A program made the position numbers and the translations under genes. Shown here piece after piece: positions 33,491-46,954 of a DNA stretch of 64,000 nt (positions within the stretch are counted from its first letter, which is position 1; every line of letters begins with the position of its first letter). Location of the stretch: the NCBI RefSeq assembly GCF_003254395.2, contig NC_037641.1:7059001-7123000 (forward strand), in the 5' to 3' direction. Below the pieces are notes generated by a model that worked only from the letters and a program-made list of their open reading frames with translations, was not told the DNA's origin and ran no database searches. This DNA comes from Apis mellifera (lineage: Eukaryota > Arthropoda > Insecta > Hymenoptera > Apidae).

Positions 33491-35450
33491 TCATCATCGG
33501 TCGTAATTACGCGATTTGCATCGAAATGGAAATCACGTCCGACTTTAATGGCATGTTAAAGGCAATAGATCGGGAGATCTATCCATCCCACGGATTTTTA
33601 GGGATCTCTGTCGAAAGCGATGAATTTGTATTTGTAGTGAAACAATTCGTCGATCGATTTCGAATAAAAGAACAATTTCTATTGTGAATTTTTGCATTTT
33701 GTTCGAAATTATAATATAACGAAAGGAAGAAAAGAAGATTATTAAAAACCTCTTCACTCTTTTTTTCATGAATTCGTAAAATTTGACAACGTTCCAATTA
33801 TCTTTGATTGCTCGGATTATCGAAAAAGTAGACAATTTTGCTGTAAATCCATTTAATTTTCTATCACTTTTCTTCCGTTTGAATTAACTCTTATCTAACT
33901 CTCTGTGCACAAAGTATCATCAGATAGCAATGTTTCGCGCAAACTTGCATTCACATTCTATGGGAACAGTTCAAACTTGTTTACGTATTATTTTGCCAGC
34001 GTGAAATATTGTGCGCCACGTTGAATAGATCCCACCAATACACACTGTATCCCTAATAATGAAACGGTAAAGCGGGATTAAAACGTTCGTGAAAACGTGG
34101 CTTTAGTTCTCTCGGCATAGATAGAACGAGAGAATGCGTTCGTTTCGATTGTATTAATTAAAATTAATTTAAACACAAATTCGATACCCAGCTCGAGCAA
34201 TAATCATTTCGATACGGGATTTCGATACGACGACGTTTAATTAATTACACAAGATCGCAAAGATCCAGATTTTTAATAGTGGAACGAAAAAAAGATGGAA
34301 GAGTTTTTGCGATCGAAGCCACGATAAAGAAAGTCACGTGGGATACACTTTTTCATCGAGAAAAGTTTTTAAGTGTGTTTCAAGGGGTGGCGCGAAATCG
34401 TGATTCGAGGGGGTGAAGAAAGGGATGGAGACGGGAAGGGAAAACGCAACGACCCCGTCACCCTGATTAATCGCCTGATTCTAATGTCCCAATTTATGCC
34501 GCAATCAAGGTAATTTGACGTTTAATCAAAGCAACTGTACGACGTTGGGCCAATGAATTGCAAATTCTGATCGTCGATCGGAAGATTTAGGGGATGCCAA
34601 TCGATATGGACGAAATTTGAAAGTTGCTACGTAATGTGAAATTATTTGGAATATATTGTGAAATTAAATGGTGTTTTATAATTGAAAGTAGGAAGAAAGT
34701 TGCTTGAGAATAATTAAAAAATGCGAAAAAATGAATATTATTTATAATATATCGTATGTGTAATCATGAATAGAAAGGAATGATTTAATGATGTGGAATT
34801 CCTTTTTGTTTGAAGTCTCGTTTTTGAGGACTTCAAATCATTTTGAAAAATAACAAAAGAAACGTGTAAATTTGATTAACTCGCAATAGAATGTTATTAA
34901 TGGAATTAAAAACGAATGAATCTTTATTCGTAAAAATTTGTTTCTCGAAAAATCGAATTTTTAAAAATTTTTATCGAGTTTGTTTATTTATTTTCTTTTT
35001 TTTTGATACGATATTTTTTACATTCATTCAATATTAAATTTAATCTCTGTATACAAAATTGCATTGTTTTTCCATCGATTCGTGACAAATATGATCATAA
35101 ATGACACAATATCGATCAATATTCAACTCGAAAATTGGAAAATCAATATTTCACATTAACCAACTCGACATATTCAAAAGATTTTTAATCTCCCAATATA
35201 ATCAGGCATGCAAAGATATCGTGAAAAATATAGATAATGAAAAAATTAAACGATTCGCTTATTATGAAAGAATCATTCAGAAAAGAATTTAAAGTTTCTT
35301 TGATTTACATTCTTTTTCTTCCCCTTACTTCTGAAATTGTATCGCTCCATAATATTAAGATATATGTGTTTAACGTAACATTATTCATAAAACTCTACAA
35401 TATTTAAAAGAGATAGTGGATCAAAAGTAATTTAAAATGCGATACATTTT
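33491..35450. other. A+T-rich DNA with a small islet at 34,380-34,610
   Basis: Mostly A+T-rich. The part at 34,380-34,610 is more complex and holds GATTAATCG, a CCAAT word and TTAATCAAAGCA, a TCF/LEF-type core. An imperfect hairpin lies at about 34,944-34,979. A plus frame at 35,101-35,292 is A+T-driven. No gene supported. Confidence 0.5.
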
Positions 35451-36790
35451 CAAAAAGCTACACCAGACCACGTTAATTACAAGAAGGTAGGGGGGAGGGG
35501 AAGGGCAAGAAATGTGGATCACTTAGGAGGGAGTAATGTAATCTCCATATTTTAAGCACGAAGCTGGCAAGAAACCCCTTGTACGTATCTTAAGAACCTT
35601 TTAGTGGTGCATAAGGTTCCCATAAAAATATTATTATGTGAAAGTATAAACATGAAAGTGGGAGTTCTTATTATAGGGCTTATCCTTTATACGTGTAGAT
35701 ACACGTATCAAGAAACAAAAGAGAAATACAACTTCCCTTTTTCCAAATCGTTGAAAAAAGAAAAAATTGTTAATGAATTTTTTCGTCAATTTAAATCCTT
35801 GACTGTGGAAATAATGTAGGTCAAATTGTTGTTACACACGTTGTATAGGTTTCGTTGTGTTCCACCAACAAGACTGTAATAGGATATCTGAACAAATAGG
35901 TGTAACGTGTGCCAATGGAACAGTGATCAATTATGCGTTCATGAATGTATAGCAGGGGGGATGTGATTTAATTTAATCGTACACTCGCTTCAAGCACATT
36001 CTCGTTCAATTTATCCAATAAAAATGTACTGTCGTTTAATAAAATAACTCATTTTTTATAATAAAATATTCTGTGTGCGAATCAACTGATATCAAACTTA
36101 TTAAACTTATTTTTCGCTTGGGATAAGTTTCTTTTTTTTTTTATTGAAACATAGATAAATAATAAAATATAAATGAAGAAGTATATAAGTATAATAAATT
36201 ATTTATATTAAATATAAGTATAATAAAATATAAGTGACAGTGAAGAAACAGTATGTACACGGATTGTTCTAAGAATAAAACGTGCACGTTTGAACAGACA
36301 ACGGGAAAATTTCCACGCTTAATGGGGATGCATTAACACTGACACACATTAGGAATATCAAATATAAATCAAATGTCAGATCAGATACGAAATACAGAGC
36401 GTGGATGAAACGATGCACGCAATGTACTCGTTAAATAGCTAAAAGTCTCGAAACGATTCGTAACGTAACGACGAAAGCTGTAATATCATCAGGCGAATGA
36501 GATCTTAATGAATTCCTATGTTGGGATTATCTTAGCGCAGAAATCTTAAATGTGTCGCTTATGAAAAAGACGTATCTTTTCATTTCTTTTAATATTTTAA
36601 AAGAAATTTACAAAGGACCGTTTCACCGTTTCTTTGCGAATGTCAAATTAGAATTAACGTAAAGCTCGTTTATTCCATACGAACTTCCAACTCTTTTATC
36701 CAAGATAATCTAATTTCGTTACATTAACAAATGATATTGTACTCCATTTTAAAGACATTAAAAAAAAGGAGATCCCCGTTCAGAAATTTA
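35451..36790. other. A+T-rich DNA with a 15-bp direct repeat
   Basis: A G-rich run lies at 35,488-35,505. TATAAGTATAATAAA occurs at 36,184-36,198 and again at 36,213-36,227. A plus frame at 35,604-35,819 has a hydrophobic start (MKVGVLIIGLILYTC from its third methionine) that looks like a signal peptide, but the rest is lysine-rich and short. No gene supported. Confidence 0.5.
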
Positions 36791-37620
36791 AAAAAGTCTC
36801 TTTTAACAATGGCGAAAATCTTGCGTGGATGAGAACTTTCGAAATTTAAATTCTAATCCGTTGAAAGGGGAGGAGGAGGAATTGAATACATTTCCCGATA
36901 AAAGAATCGTTTCGAAGATTTTCCTAAAACTCGAAAAAAAAAATAGAAAAGAAAAATACATAACGTGCTCGACGAGGCGAGCAAGCGAGACGATTTTAAC
37001 TTTAAGGACGAAGTAAAAAATGGGCCAATAAATAACCGCAGTTCGCCTCCAGGTTGAAATAACGAGCAGAGCCCCATCTTGTATGCGAAAAAAAAAGAAC
37101 CACATGACTAACATTCATTTAAAAACTTTCATATTAACAATCTCCAATGTCTTCCAATTCTCTTGCAATTAACTTGGATCGGTTAATCAAGCGGAGAAAC
37201 GTTCCTCTCCTCACGACGTTGTATTCCATCTGTTTCGTGAGGACGATTCGATGTCGAACAAATTGACGACAAATGTACAACGATGTTTACACGGTGAATT
37301 TGCGCGGAAATGTCAAGAAGCGGGGCGCGGATGATCCGATTATAGGTTTAAAAGTACTCTTACGCGGGAACGAGCCCATTGTTGAACGAGCCGACGACAC
37401 TTTGGGAACAAAAACTCGAACGAGAGAAAACTTGTTGTTGTCTCGTCCAGGCTTTCTTCGCGGTCTTCGTGGATCGATACTCGGTGATTGATCCCCCTCC
37501 CCCGCTTTTTTAGGCCTCCAGACGAGGGTCGCTCGTGAAGGGTCTACCGAAAGATACGATGAATTATCCTAAAGGGAACGTGACGTAATAGAAGTTGATC
37601 CCGAGGTGTTATTTATGGAT
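36791..37620. promoter_or_regulatory. mixed islet
   Basis: Mixed DNA with CpG words at 36,965-36,995 and 37,205-37,500, ending in a C-rich run (37,492-37,505). It contains the 72-codon frame listed next. Role unknown. Confidence 0.2.
37273..37491 (+). other. unassigned 72-codon ATG frame (weak candidate)
   Basis: The product MYNDVYTVNLRGNVKKRGA... ending RGLRGSILGD has balanced composition with charged and small residues and no repeats, more protein-like than most frames here. The base at -3 is C. No signal peptide, no domain and no splice sites are recognised. A small ORF is possible but unproven. Confidence 0.17.
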
Positions 37621-40042
37621 GGATTGTTTCTGCCCGGGTGAAATTTGTTTTTTCTTTCCTTTTTTTTTTTATCTTATTCGATACGTGGTGTACACATCTT
37701 CGATAACGTGTTTCTTTCTTTCTTTCCTTCTTCGATTTTATTTATTAGCGCAGTGTAATTTTTCGAAGGTCGTTTGAAAGTCGTTTGAAAGTCGTTCCAA
37801 GGATATTTGTTATCTAGCAGTAGAAATTCCACGTGTATGATTATCGTGTCATTTTTAATCCACTAGAAAAGATGAGACACGATATTTCGATATAAAGATA
37901 CTAAGTATTAATTACAGTATTGAGTATTAATTAGTTTGAAGATCGAGCAAAAGTTTGAATGCCAAAGAAGCCAGTGATGTAGAAAACGAAGTTGGTTGAA
38001 ATTTCAGTGTCGATTAAAAAGTTGAAAAGAGCGGGGGAGATGATCTTCTAATCTGTAAGACAGAAGCTAAAGACAGAAGAGGCGTTATTGAATTCAAGAG
38101 TGAAATTGGATCAAGAATTATTAAAAGAAAAAAAAAAGATTATTTAATTGATTCGATATCAATCTGATAAAAGAAAGGTAAAAAAAAAAAGGAGAGATAA
38201 AAAAATATATAATTCAATGATCATAAAAATACAAGTGACATAAGAAATTGTTGTACATCGGATAAAATAAAATAATTTCGAATAAAAAAAAATAACAGAG
38301 ATTGAAAAATACATATCTCATTCCATTTTCTGTTTTTTTATTATATTCCTTTTTTTTTCTTTTATGTATATATATATATATCACAAGTGATTAATCGTTC
38401 GAAAGCACGATATAATCGAGAATAATCGGCAAAGAACGATCGGTGAGCAACAAACAATGATCGATAGAGGAATATTCATGGATTGTATACATACACTGCT
38501 AACAATTCTATCCCAGGAATCAAACTTTAATTTAACTTCCATCCATTTTATCTCGTTATCGTTCTCTCAATTAATTCTCCGACGAACAATTTTCTCGATT
38601 TCCTAGGAAAAACAGCTTCTTCGTGAAGATTCTCTTTGAACCTTTGCCATTCTCTTGTTACCTAATCAACTTGGAGAGCATCTTTTTCTTTTTCTTCTTT
38701 TTTTTTTCCTATTTTTTTCCATCAAGATATCGTGTTACGAAATAATGTTTCCAGGAGGATACTCGAACAGCCTCGATTTCCACGATTTCAACTTGCAAAA
38801 CCTCGTTTCGCTATGGTCGCTATGGGGAATTTATAGTTTAATTCAAGCGAGAGGAAACATCATTAAACGTCTTTAGACCGCAACACATTCATCCTCGATC
38901 AACACGTTGCATCGCACATAGGATTCGATTCAAGTTGGAAACTTTGTTTCGTGAACGTGATAAATTATTCGATTCATCGAGAGAAAAAATTGAGGGAGGG
39001 GGAAGAAAAAAGAGCAGAAAAAGAACAATATTCTCTGGAATTGATTTCCAATCGTAGTGGAAATAAAATAAAATGAAAAAGTAGAATTATTGACAAGTGA
39101 ATATTGTTAGAATCAATGCGTGATTTGTAAATGTTCGTTCGAACCGGTGATAAACGTTCGTTCAATTATTTCGAGCGAAGCTGGGGGACGGATTTATCGA
39201 GTTCACAGGCAATGTCTGACGAGTTTTTATTTTAATTGCAATTAAATTTTCATTATTTTCGAAACGAATTACGGCTTTGATTCTCGCGCTGGACATTTCG
39301 ATACGAAAGCTCGAGTCGTAAAAACTGTGTCAAACGTGTTGAATTGAATTTTGTAGAAGAATGTTTGATAAAAGAATCGATAGACTGGCAAATGGAAGTT
39401 GTTCAAAGAAGCGTTTCAGATTGCACGAAAATTCATATTCTTGTACGTATTTTTTTGAATCTGCTATTTTGAAAAAAAAATCTTCGAAAAATTTAAATTA
39501 CCCACGAAGAGTAATGAAACAATTTTCAAATATCGATCTTAAGATATTAAATTCCAATATTTGTAAAGGTATTCTCATTCCACTTTTTTCCATTCGATTA
39601 CATACTTCGATTCCTCGATCTAGAACATAGATTATCTTTAAAAATTAAACTTTTATTACTCTAAATATAACTTAAATATACTTTATTGAGTAGCAAGAAT
39701 GCTCTCGATTACAAATTCGAAATTCGTCTTTTTCCTCGAGGGAGGAATATCGAGGATGAAAAACTTAGCAAATCTTTGGATAGAGGGAAGCAGCAACGAG
39801 CCGATAAACAGAAATAGAATCGATCGTTCAATTAATTCATGGACAAGGCTATTTGTTCGATGAAGTCTGGCCTGGGCTTCACGAGAGGTTGTCACGTACA
39901 GACGGTGCGGTGGATTACAATGTCGGGCACGCGATACGTAACGGAGAAAGTGGGAAATCGAAATTTATGCTGTTGAGTTAGACAAGGGAAAGGGGTCGAT
40001 CCCTTTTATCGATGGTTTATACCAGCGATAAATGGCTTCGAA
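37621..40042. other. A+T-rich DNA with a 33-bp triplet of 11-mers
   Basis: GTCGTTTGAAA is repeated at 37,769-37,779 and 37,780-37,790, with a degenerate third unit to 37,800. The rest is A+T-rich with T and A runs. Slightly more complex parts lie at 38,740-38,960, 39,170-39,300 and 39,890-40,040. No gene supported. Confidence 0.5.
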
Positions 40043-40126
40043 TTGTGGCTCGACCATTGGAATTATCGGTTTGCTCTGAAGAATGGACGAAATTTGTCGA
40101 AAGTTTTGAACGCCAAAAATATTATC

Positions 40127-40540
40127 ATGCGAAATCTACTATCGAGAACGAAAAGAGTTCGAGATAAACGTGAATCATTACAAGAACATTCTTCGATGAA
40201 CGATCATATCTGCTATTATTTCTCGATCAATCTCTCGATATTAAAATTCCTCGTAGAAGAATTATCTGTGCGATCGATATTTCGTAAACGAGGAAACGTT
40301 GTTGTAATAAAAAAAAAAAAAAAGAGAAAAAAAATGTGCTTCGAATCGAACAAAAATTGTCTACTCGCGGAAATTCTCGTTTATAAAATATATTTCCACA
40401 CTGCTGATCGAACACGATACGTCCATCTACCAATATACGTCCATTTGCCAACTATAGAATATAAATATAAAACAGCATTAACGAATCGTGTAATCGAACC
40501 GTCGTATTTGCGATTTCAGAGCAAAGTAAACTCTAATTAA
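40127..40540 (+). other. unassigned 137-codon ATG frame (weak candidate)
   Basis: The frame begins MRNLLSRTKRVRDKRESLQ and contains a lysine run coded by a poly-A tract (40,310-40,334), then a repeated YVHLP motif (VHLPIYVHLPT). Composition follows local A+T content. No domain recognised. Chance opening is the likeliest explanation. Confidence 0.1.
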
Positions 40541-40820
40541 ATTATTTAGACGTGAAATCGAGTTATTTAACAAACGTTTACCACAATTTGTTCGTTTCCT
40601 GTTTGCTTATAGAGCGTGATTCCCACGCAAGGCTAGATTATAACGAGTATTTTTTCCATACTTTTTCACCATAATAAACAATTATATATCCAATCACATT
40701 CTTTCAAAAAATTTTATACAAATTCAAAGATTCCTGGTATATCCAAATTATAAATAAGAAACGGAAGCGAATACACGACTAATTATAATTGATTCACTGT
40801 ATCACAGTCGAAAAGGAACA

Positions 40821-41150
40821 TCATAATTGCAAGTATCTGTGGTTCTTACGGTTTACCAGCATCACAGGTGGTTGGCAAATTTCGCGGCGCACGGTAACGA
40901 GGGGATCAAGACCGTATCTCCCTTTGCAGGTCCGCCATTCGCAGTAAGAAGTATTCCCGTTTACATTTACTTGAGTCGCCAGAAATTCCAGGTCACGCGT
41001 GTGCCGCGTGGCCTTTGATCGATGAAACGTGAACGGATGATTCCCCGACCCAGGATCCCAGAAAATCCGCCAGGAATCTGTTTCGATAGTTAATGAAAAG
41101 ACATTTGCACAGCTGCCGATCGCTTTCAATTTCTGTCCAATGATTTCCAC
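40821..41150 (-). other. 109-codon open frame without ATG start (weak exon candidate)
   Basis: The minus strand is open here with a protein-like product that includes WRIFWDPGSGNHPFTFHRSK and a pair of cysteines (YCEWRTCKG). There is no ATG near its beginning, so it could only be an internal exon. Near its 3' end two donor-like words lie close together (CTG|GTAAAC and ACC|GTAAGA), but no polypyrimidine acceptor is evident upstream. No family recognised. Confidence 0.12.
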
Positions 41151-41790
41151 TTTTTATCACTTATTTTTCCATCCTTTTTTCTTTCTGCTTTTCAATCGAG
41201 CGAGCATACGAAATTTTCATTTCTTTTTCTTTTAATAAAGATTAAAAAGAACGTTATATCGCAATTTGCAACGCAATTAATTATATAGATGTAGACGCAG
41301 CTCTTCAATCCATGAGACAAGATAACTTGTATACACGAACGTGCGTTATCTTGAAAGTTGGTACAATGCGAAAATTTTAGCAACATTGAAAACGCGTGTC
41401 TAACTGTCTGCAGGACTTGAGCAGACAATTTCGAGGTTGCAGAATTAACACGTGACCCCGTTCTAATAATAAATTCTTCATTAAAGAAACTCTGAATAAT
41501 TCTTTCAATATCCGAACGATTCTTGAATTTTCAATTCAAGAAATTCTTCCAAACTTTGAATTTCATATTAACCCCGATGGAGAGAAAAAAAATTTCCAAT
41601 TCGACGATAATAATCTCGGATCAACGCCATTTAATCACACTCCCAAAACTTCAGCGTTCCAAACTTTCCAAAATGGAAGTGAAAAACTTTTAAAAACAGC
41701 TACACTCACCCTCTCCATACATATTTATTATTACCCATTCCACGATTCTGGAAATTCAACGTTCCAAAGCAATCATTCTCAAATTAATAT
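41151..41790. other. A+T-rich non-coding DNA
   Basis: A+T-rich. A minus-strand donor word (AGG|GTGAGTGTAG, starting at 41,709) lies on the left side of the next islet, where a minus-strand leader exon could end. No gene supported. Confidence 0.5.
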
Positions 41791-42530
41791 CCCCCTTATC
41801 CCCTCGCAAATAGCCCCTTTCTTTCAACCCCTCCAATCCCGTAATCTTCGATGTAACCCCGTTCACCTCGCGCCCTCCTCCACGTACACACGCACGGACA
41901 AAGGCACGGACACAGAAACGAGTCTCAGAATTTCAATTCATCGCTTCTGGCGGGGGAACGATTGCGCGTTAAAAGTTCCCATTCATCGGCGCTCGATGAA
42001 GCAACCCTGTTCGCCCCCCACGGGTGAACCCCCGCAGATTTGCTTTCCGTAATTCCATAGGCGCGGATTTGAATTATCCGCGAGAGATCAGCTGGAAGCA
42101 GGTTGGAAAAGGATCGTCCAGGGAATTAGCAGCGCGAGCTATATCATAGCTCGAAAAGCTCGCACGAGCACCGAGTAGGACACCGTTGTCGAGCACCTAC
42201 AAGGAGAAAATGCATTCCACCATTCCGCCCCGCTATTGTATTTTCCTTTCCCATTGTTCTCCCGCGCCACCATCCACTCTCTCTCCTCTCCTCTCTCCAT
42301 CCATCGTGGCCTGCGCCACACGGTAATGATCACCGCTCGTCGCTGACATTATTTTAACACGCATGCGACATACTCGATACACGTTTCCCAATCCCTCGAT
42401 TCTTGAGCGTTGACTCAAGTCGATATTCGAAGACGTGAATCTTTGAAATGAAAAGAGAGAATGAGCAGAGAATTTTCTTTTTTTAAGCAACGTTGTTCGA
42501 GAGGAAATTCTCTTTTCGAGAAGGAGGAGG
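41791..42530. promoter_or_regulatory. G+C-richer islet with two short inverted repeats
   Basis: CpG- and C-rich DNA. CGCGGAT and ATCCGCG flank TTGAATT at 42,062-42,082. CGAGCTAT and ATAGCTCG flank ATC at 42,135-42,153, followed at once by further AGCTCG words. Frames here (42,139-42,333 and 42,233-42,490, minus) are short and overlapping. Probably a regulatory islet. Confidence 0.25.
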
Positions 42531-43010
42531 AGGAGGATCTTGAAAAGTTGGAAAAAGTTGTTACGTGTGTAGAAACAGTTTCGATAGTTTTATTTATTCG
42601 ATGGTTTTGTTAAGATTTGGATGGCGAAAAGAGAAAGAGCGGAAAGAGAAAGATTTTGAAAGAGAAAAATTCTGCAGAAGATAGATTTTTATTGATTCAA
42701 ATGTTAAATTAATCCAATAAAAAAATTTCTCGATGATATTTCTTCCAAATTCGTAATGTCCAGTGGAAATTGTTACTTTTAAATTACGTAGGATTAAAAA
42801 AAAAAAAAAAAGAACTATTTCAATACTATTTTTATGCTTCGCTTGAACAATGCAAAATCGTTCTATACATATATGTGAAAAAGTAAATCAATTTTAAAAT
42901 AATCCCCCCTCCTCTCCATATCGTATCATTTTGTACAGTTTCTCCGTTTAAAATTCAATATATCCCCGGCCAGTCCATAATCTCCGAAACATCCCCTAAA
43001 TCCTGTAGAC
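42531..43010. other. A+T-rich DNA
   Basis: Purine-rich at the start, then A+T-rich with a poly-A run near 42,798-42,811. No gene visible. Confidence 0.55.
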
Positions 43011-43053
43011 ATTGTGTGTACACGATCGGCTCGATATAAAATTACCAAGAATA

Positions 43054-43353
43054 ATGGTCGCGAGAAATCGGGGGTGGAGGGGGGGATTTTCGTTGCACGA
43101 AGGCAACTCCCGTCGGGGCTCGTATTTTCCTAAGGGAAGGGTCGGATACCGTCGGAAACGATACAAAGTTCCATGCACTTTCAGTTTTCCGCATGCGTCT
43201 CTGTCCCATAAAGCATGCATGAAGAATCCGTATTCCGAGGACTCGGCTCTTTTTGCGGAACAAATGTATATACACGCCGATTCGTCTTGTTTTCGAGGGG
43301 AGCAACTTTTCCTACTTGTTACGTGGCTGACCACGCGTCATTCGAAATTCTAA
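43054..43353 (+). other. unassigned 99-codon ATG frame in an islet (weak candidate)
   Basis: The frame begins MVARNRGWRGGFSLHEGNS and ends TWLTTRHSKF. It is basic, with a middle of ordinary composition. The opposite strand is open over the same 340 bases (42,996-43,334), so composition alone may explain both. G-rich runs lie at 43,070-43,086. No family recognised. Confidence 0.13.
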
Positions 43354-46300
43354 AAAGTTTCTAGACTCTAGGAGAGAATGCGGAGAGATTATTCGGCAAG
43401 GATTATTTTCATGTAACATCGATTTCTTTCTTGAAAGTTTAAACGTTTACGATTTATAGAATTGTGAATTTTCGTGCGAGAAAATTGGATTTTTCTTTCA
43501 AATTGTGTATAGGAATTTAATGAATAAATAAATATTCCGTTAATCACTCGAATCGAATATTTTAGAATTTTTATTTCGTTTCGAAACAGGTTTGAGAGTT
43601 TTTTAAATGGATATTACAAATATAAACTGTGATCGTGTATTTTTATCATCTGTATAATTGCGAAATTTTTTTTTACCTGGATTTATGATCTCATAATAAT
43701 TAAATTTGTTGATATTTAATGCAAATAAATGAGATGCGTGAAATATTCATGGAGTTGATAGAATATAACGTAATTCGTTTTACGTGTCCGTGGAAATTTT
43801 ATGTAATTTTCTTCGTTGATATACACGGATACTGATGGCGAAATATAATTGCGTTTGTGACTGCGTGCGAGGAACTAGGGACTAATGACTAGAGATCCCT
43901 AAGGGATTAAACAGACCGTGACTAAGGATCTGCAAACATTTAATCGTGAAGATGATTCGGTGAAACTTAAATGTGAGAAGAATTCCGATTTTTCATGTTT
44001 GTGAAAACGTATTATTTGTATCTATTTTGCAAGATTGTCTATAAATAAAAAGATGTTGTCATTGATTGATCGTGAAATTATCGTCGTTTTTATCAAGTTT
44101 TTTTTTTTCGTAGAAGCGCTGTAATTTCGCTTTACGATCAATATAATCCGAGCATCTTGATTTAATGCGGCTATATACAAATGTTACAATCATTTTTTAT
44201 AGCAAATTAAATGTTATGTGCATGCTAAATGTATAAACTTGTTTTTTTTCATATCGTTTTGATAAACGTATGTAAAAAAAAAATTATCCTTTGAAAAATA
44301 TTAAACAGACTTGGATACATTTTAATCGAAACAAAGTTAAGAAACAATAACTTGAAACGATGAATTTTTGAAATATTTTTGAAATAAATAAATTCCAAAT
44401 ATTTCATTTCATGAAATAATATTCATAGTTTGATAATAAATGTTAGAATCACTCGATGAAATAAAAATGTGAAAAGATAAATATCAAATTCTTGAAACTA
44501 TATTAATAAATTGAAAATATTGCATTGACAAGAATGAGATGATAATTCCTCTTTTAAAATTATTGACGATATCGATAATATCAATTTTCAATTACAAGAT
44601 TATCAATTCAATTTAATCGATAATTCCTCTTGCAATGATAAATACCAACGTAACGATAGATACTAAATTACATATGAAAAAGAAGAAAAACATATAATTT
44701 CATTAATTATCATTAATTCATCCCCAACTAAAATACATTGCAAATAGTCCTATTAATAAACGCAATTCACAATTAGTTATAATTAATGACACGAGTTAAT
44801 GCACAATCGATCGCTGCTTACTGCAAGCTTTAATTAATAATAGTTAATATCAATTGTGACGTAAAATCAATTCCTCCTGTTTGTTGAACATTAATATTTA
44901 CGGTATGCAGGAAAGAAAAACGGAGCGAAAACGCTTCTTCGTTTCCTTCCAATTTCCCTTCCCACGTTGTTTTCTTTATCTCCTCGTTCCTCGGTCGTTC
45001 AACATTTGTGTTTGGCGCAAAAAGTTCATGCCGCTTCATAAATTCGTTGAAATATCTTCGAGAAAAGTCACGGATATTATTTCTGGTACAGTTTGCGAGA
45101 CATATCATGCCTCGAATAATTTTAACAAAGGTTTAAACGACGCGGACAAATAATTCGTTCGTTTTAATATATTTATAAAGATTTTTAATTTTTAAATAAA
45201 TTTCTATCTATAAATTTATATCTTATAAATTAAAAAGTTCCCCTTTTATTCTATTCTCAGCAGTATACAAATAATTTCTTCGACGAAAACCTATCCCCTT
45301 ATTTTCACCATACAATTTCACCAATGATCGACTGTAATCGTACGTATACCTGCGAGGTGCGAAGCCACGGCTTATCGTATCCGAGGATCTTGAAGAAGGA
45401 AATGCGACTCTCTCCATTTACCCCCTGTTCTTCTCCTACATCCCTTGCTTGTTCTTCCAGCCCCTACAAACAGGATGACGTGGCCTCAAAAGCTTCCTAG
45501 CGTATACTTAAACTAGGATCCAATTAGAGATGGAGGGCTGGCGTGTTGTACCTCGAGGCGCAGGATTTCCAAGTTCTTTGTAAGGGATACTAATTAATCC
45601 GATGCCTCGAGTATAGGTAGTTGTTTGCGCGATTAAGTGGATGAGGGAAATTTCTTTTGTCAATGATGGGTCTTGTTGGGATGGATATGTTCGACGTAGA
45701 AATTAATAATTTTTTTTTTTTTATAAATAGTATAGTTTTTCATATTTCTTTCTCTTTTAAAAAAATTATCTAATCGTAGAAAATTGTTCGTAGAATTTTA
45801 GAAAGAATTACAAAGAACCACGGATATTTCTCGTTTCGAGAATTGAGCCACCCTTTTGTTTGATTGAATTGAAACTGGAGGATGAAATAGAGGATGAATA
45901 ATTCGTAGTATCTCGAGTTGTGAAAAATTCATAATTGCTTTTATCAAATGGAAAGTTCAATTAAGTAGACAAGAGTGGACGAACACGATTAATATTAACT
46001 TTAATAAAGTGCAGCACGAGTACTTTTATAAGATACTTCCTCTCGCGAAATGGATCTGTTCAAAATTTATTATCAGATTTTTGCAATTTATTCCGTATAA
46101 GGGGCAAAGTCTATTCCAAGATGAAAGAATCCGGGGGGATAAGGATTCTCATAAGCTTCGATAAATTGAAAAAGTTGGACTATTTCATTCCTGAATTTAC
46201 GACGAATTCATATCGATATTCTGACGTTTTTTTGAATTACAGAAACTCATAAAGTTTCGATTCAATATCTAAGCCAAGGACAAAATTTTCATCTCCTTTT

Positions 46301-46555
46301 ACCAATCAACGTAAGATAAGTACATCCCTTGAAAAAATTAAAATAAAAATCATTATGAATGATAAAAGAAATCGAATCTGATCTAAAAAAATTGCACCAT
46401 GAAACAAATAAAAGTTTGCTATAATTATATTTCAATTGTATAAATTATTCTGAATTTTATTCTGCGTATTTCAAATTCAAACCCTTCACCTTCCAAAGAC
46501 AAAATCGAGAAACAAAATTAAAAATAATAATCCTGCTGGTTATGGCAAATTTTAC
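43354..46555. other. A+T-rich non-coding DNA with small mixed parts
   Basis: A+T-rich. Slightly more complex parts occur at 43,850-43,940, 44,880-45,140 (open on both strands), 45,290-45,640 and 45,960-46,160. The frame 44,830-45,108 (minus) has mixed composition but no motif. No RNA gene, repeat array or splice pair is supported. Confidence 0.5.
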
Positions 46556-46930
46556 GCTTACACAGGCGAAACGCGAGCTTTACCTCTCACCTTTGTTAAC
46601 GAAACAAAGGGAGCCCACGTCTTTCAGCCCTGTATTTCACTTTAGAGGTCAATAACGCGATGCACTCGATGCACTTGCATCGTTAAGCGCATCTGCCTGG
46701 TGCTTCTAACGATCCCATTCTCCAAGAGACACATATCTATTCTGTTTAAATGATCGACGCGGGCTGCGCTATCACTTTGATCGCTTATCTCCACACTCTG
46801 TCTCGTTGATTAGGCTCTCGTGAACCCTTAGCCACCCTCGTACATCGATCCTTGCTGTTGCCTCTTAAAACAAAAGTGTATCGAGATCGTCAGTTCTTAA
46901 CGATTTTACGCTTCACAAGCTCCCTCGTTA
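46556..46930. promoter_or_regulatory. islet with paired SOX-like sites
   Basis: Mixed DNA with diverse sequence. CCTTTGTT and AACAAAGG form a perfect inverted pair around AACGA at 46,590-46,610, each arm containing a SOX/TCF-type CTTTGT core. CGATGCACT is repeated at about 46,658-46,675 and followed by TGCATCG, giving a 7-bp palindromic arm pair. It resembles a conserved enhancer. Confidence 0.3.
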
Positions 46931-46954
46931 TTTCTTTCTTTCTTTCTTTCTTTT
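46931..46954 (+). repeat. (TTTC)n simple repeat
   Basis: Six TTTC units, the last ending in T. A simple repeat at the right edge of the islet. Confidence 0.9.

Noticed and set aside
34700..34712. TTGCTTGAGAATA resembles part of miR-137
   Set aside because: The 5' seed bases differ from the known microRNA, and the following sequence is A-rich with no hairpin partner.
40043..40126. Longer 165-codon version of the 40-kb frame
   Set aside because: It begins at a TTG. Eukaryotic starts are normally ATG, so only the part from 40,127 was listed, as a weak candidate.
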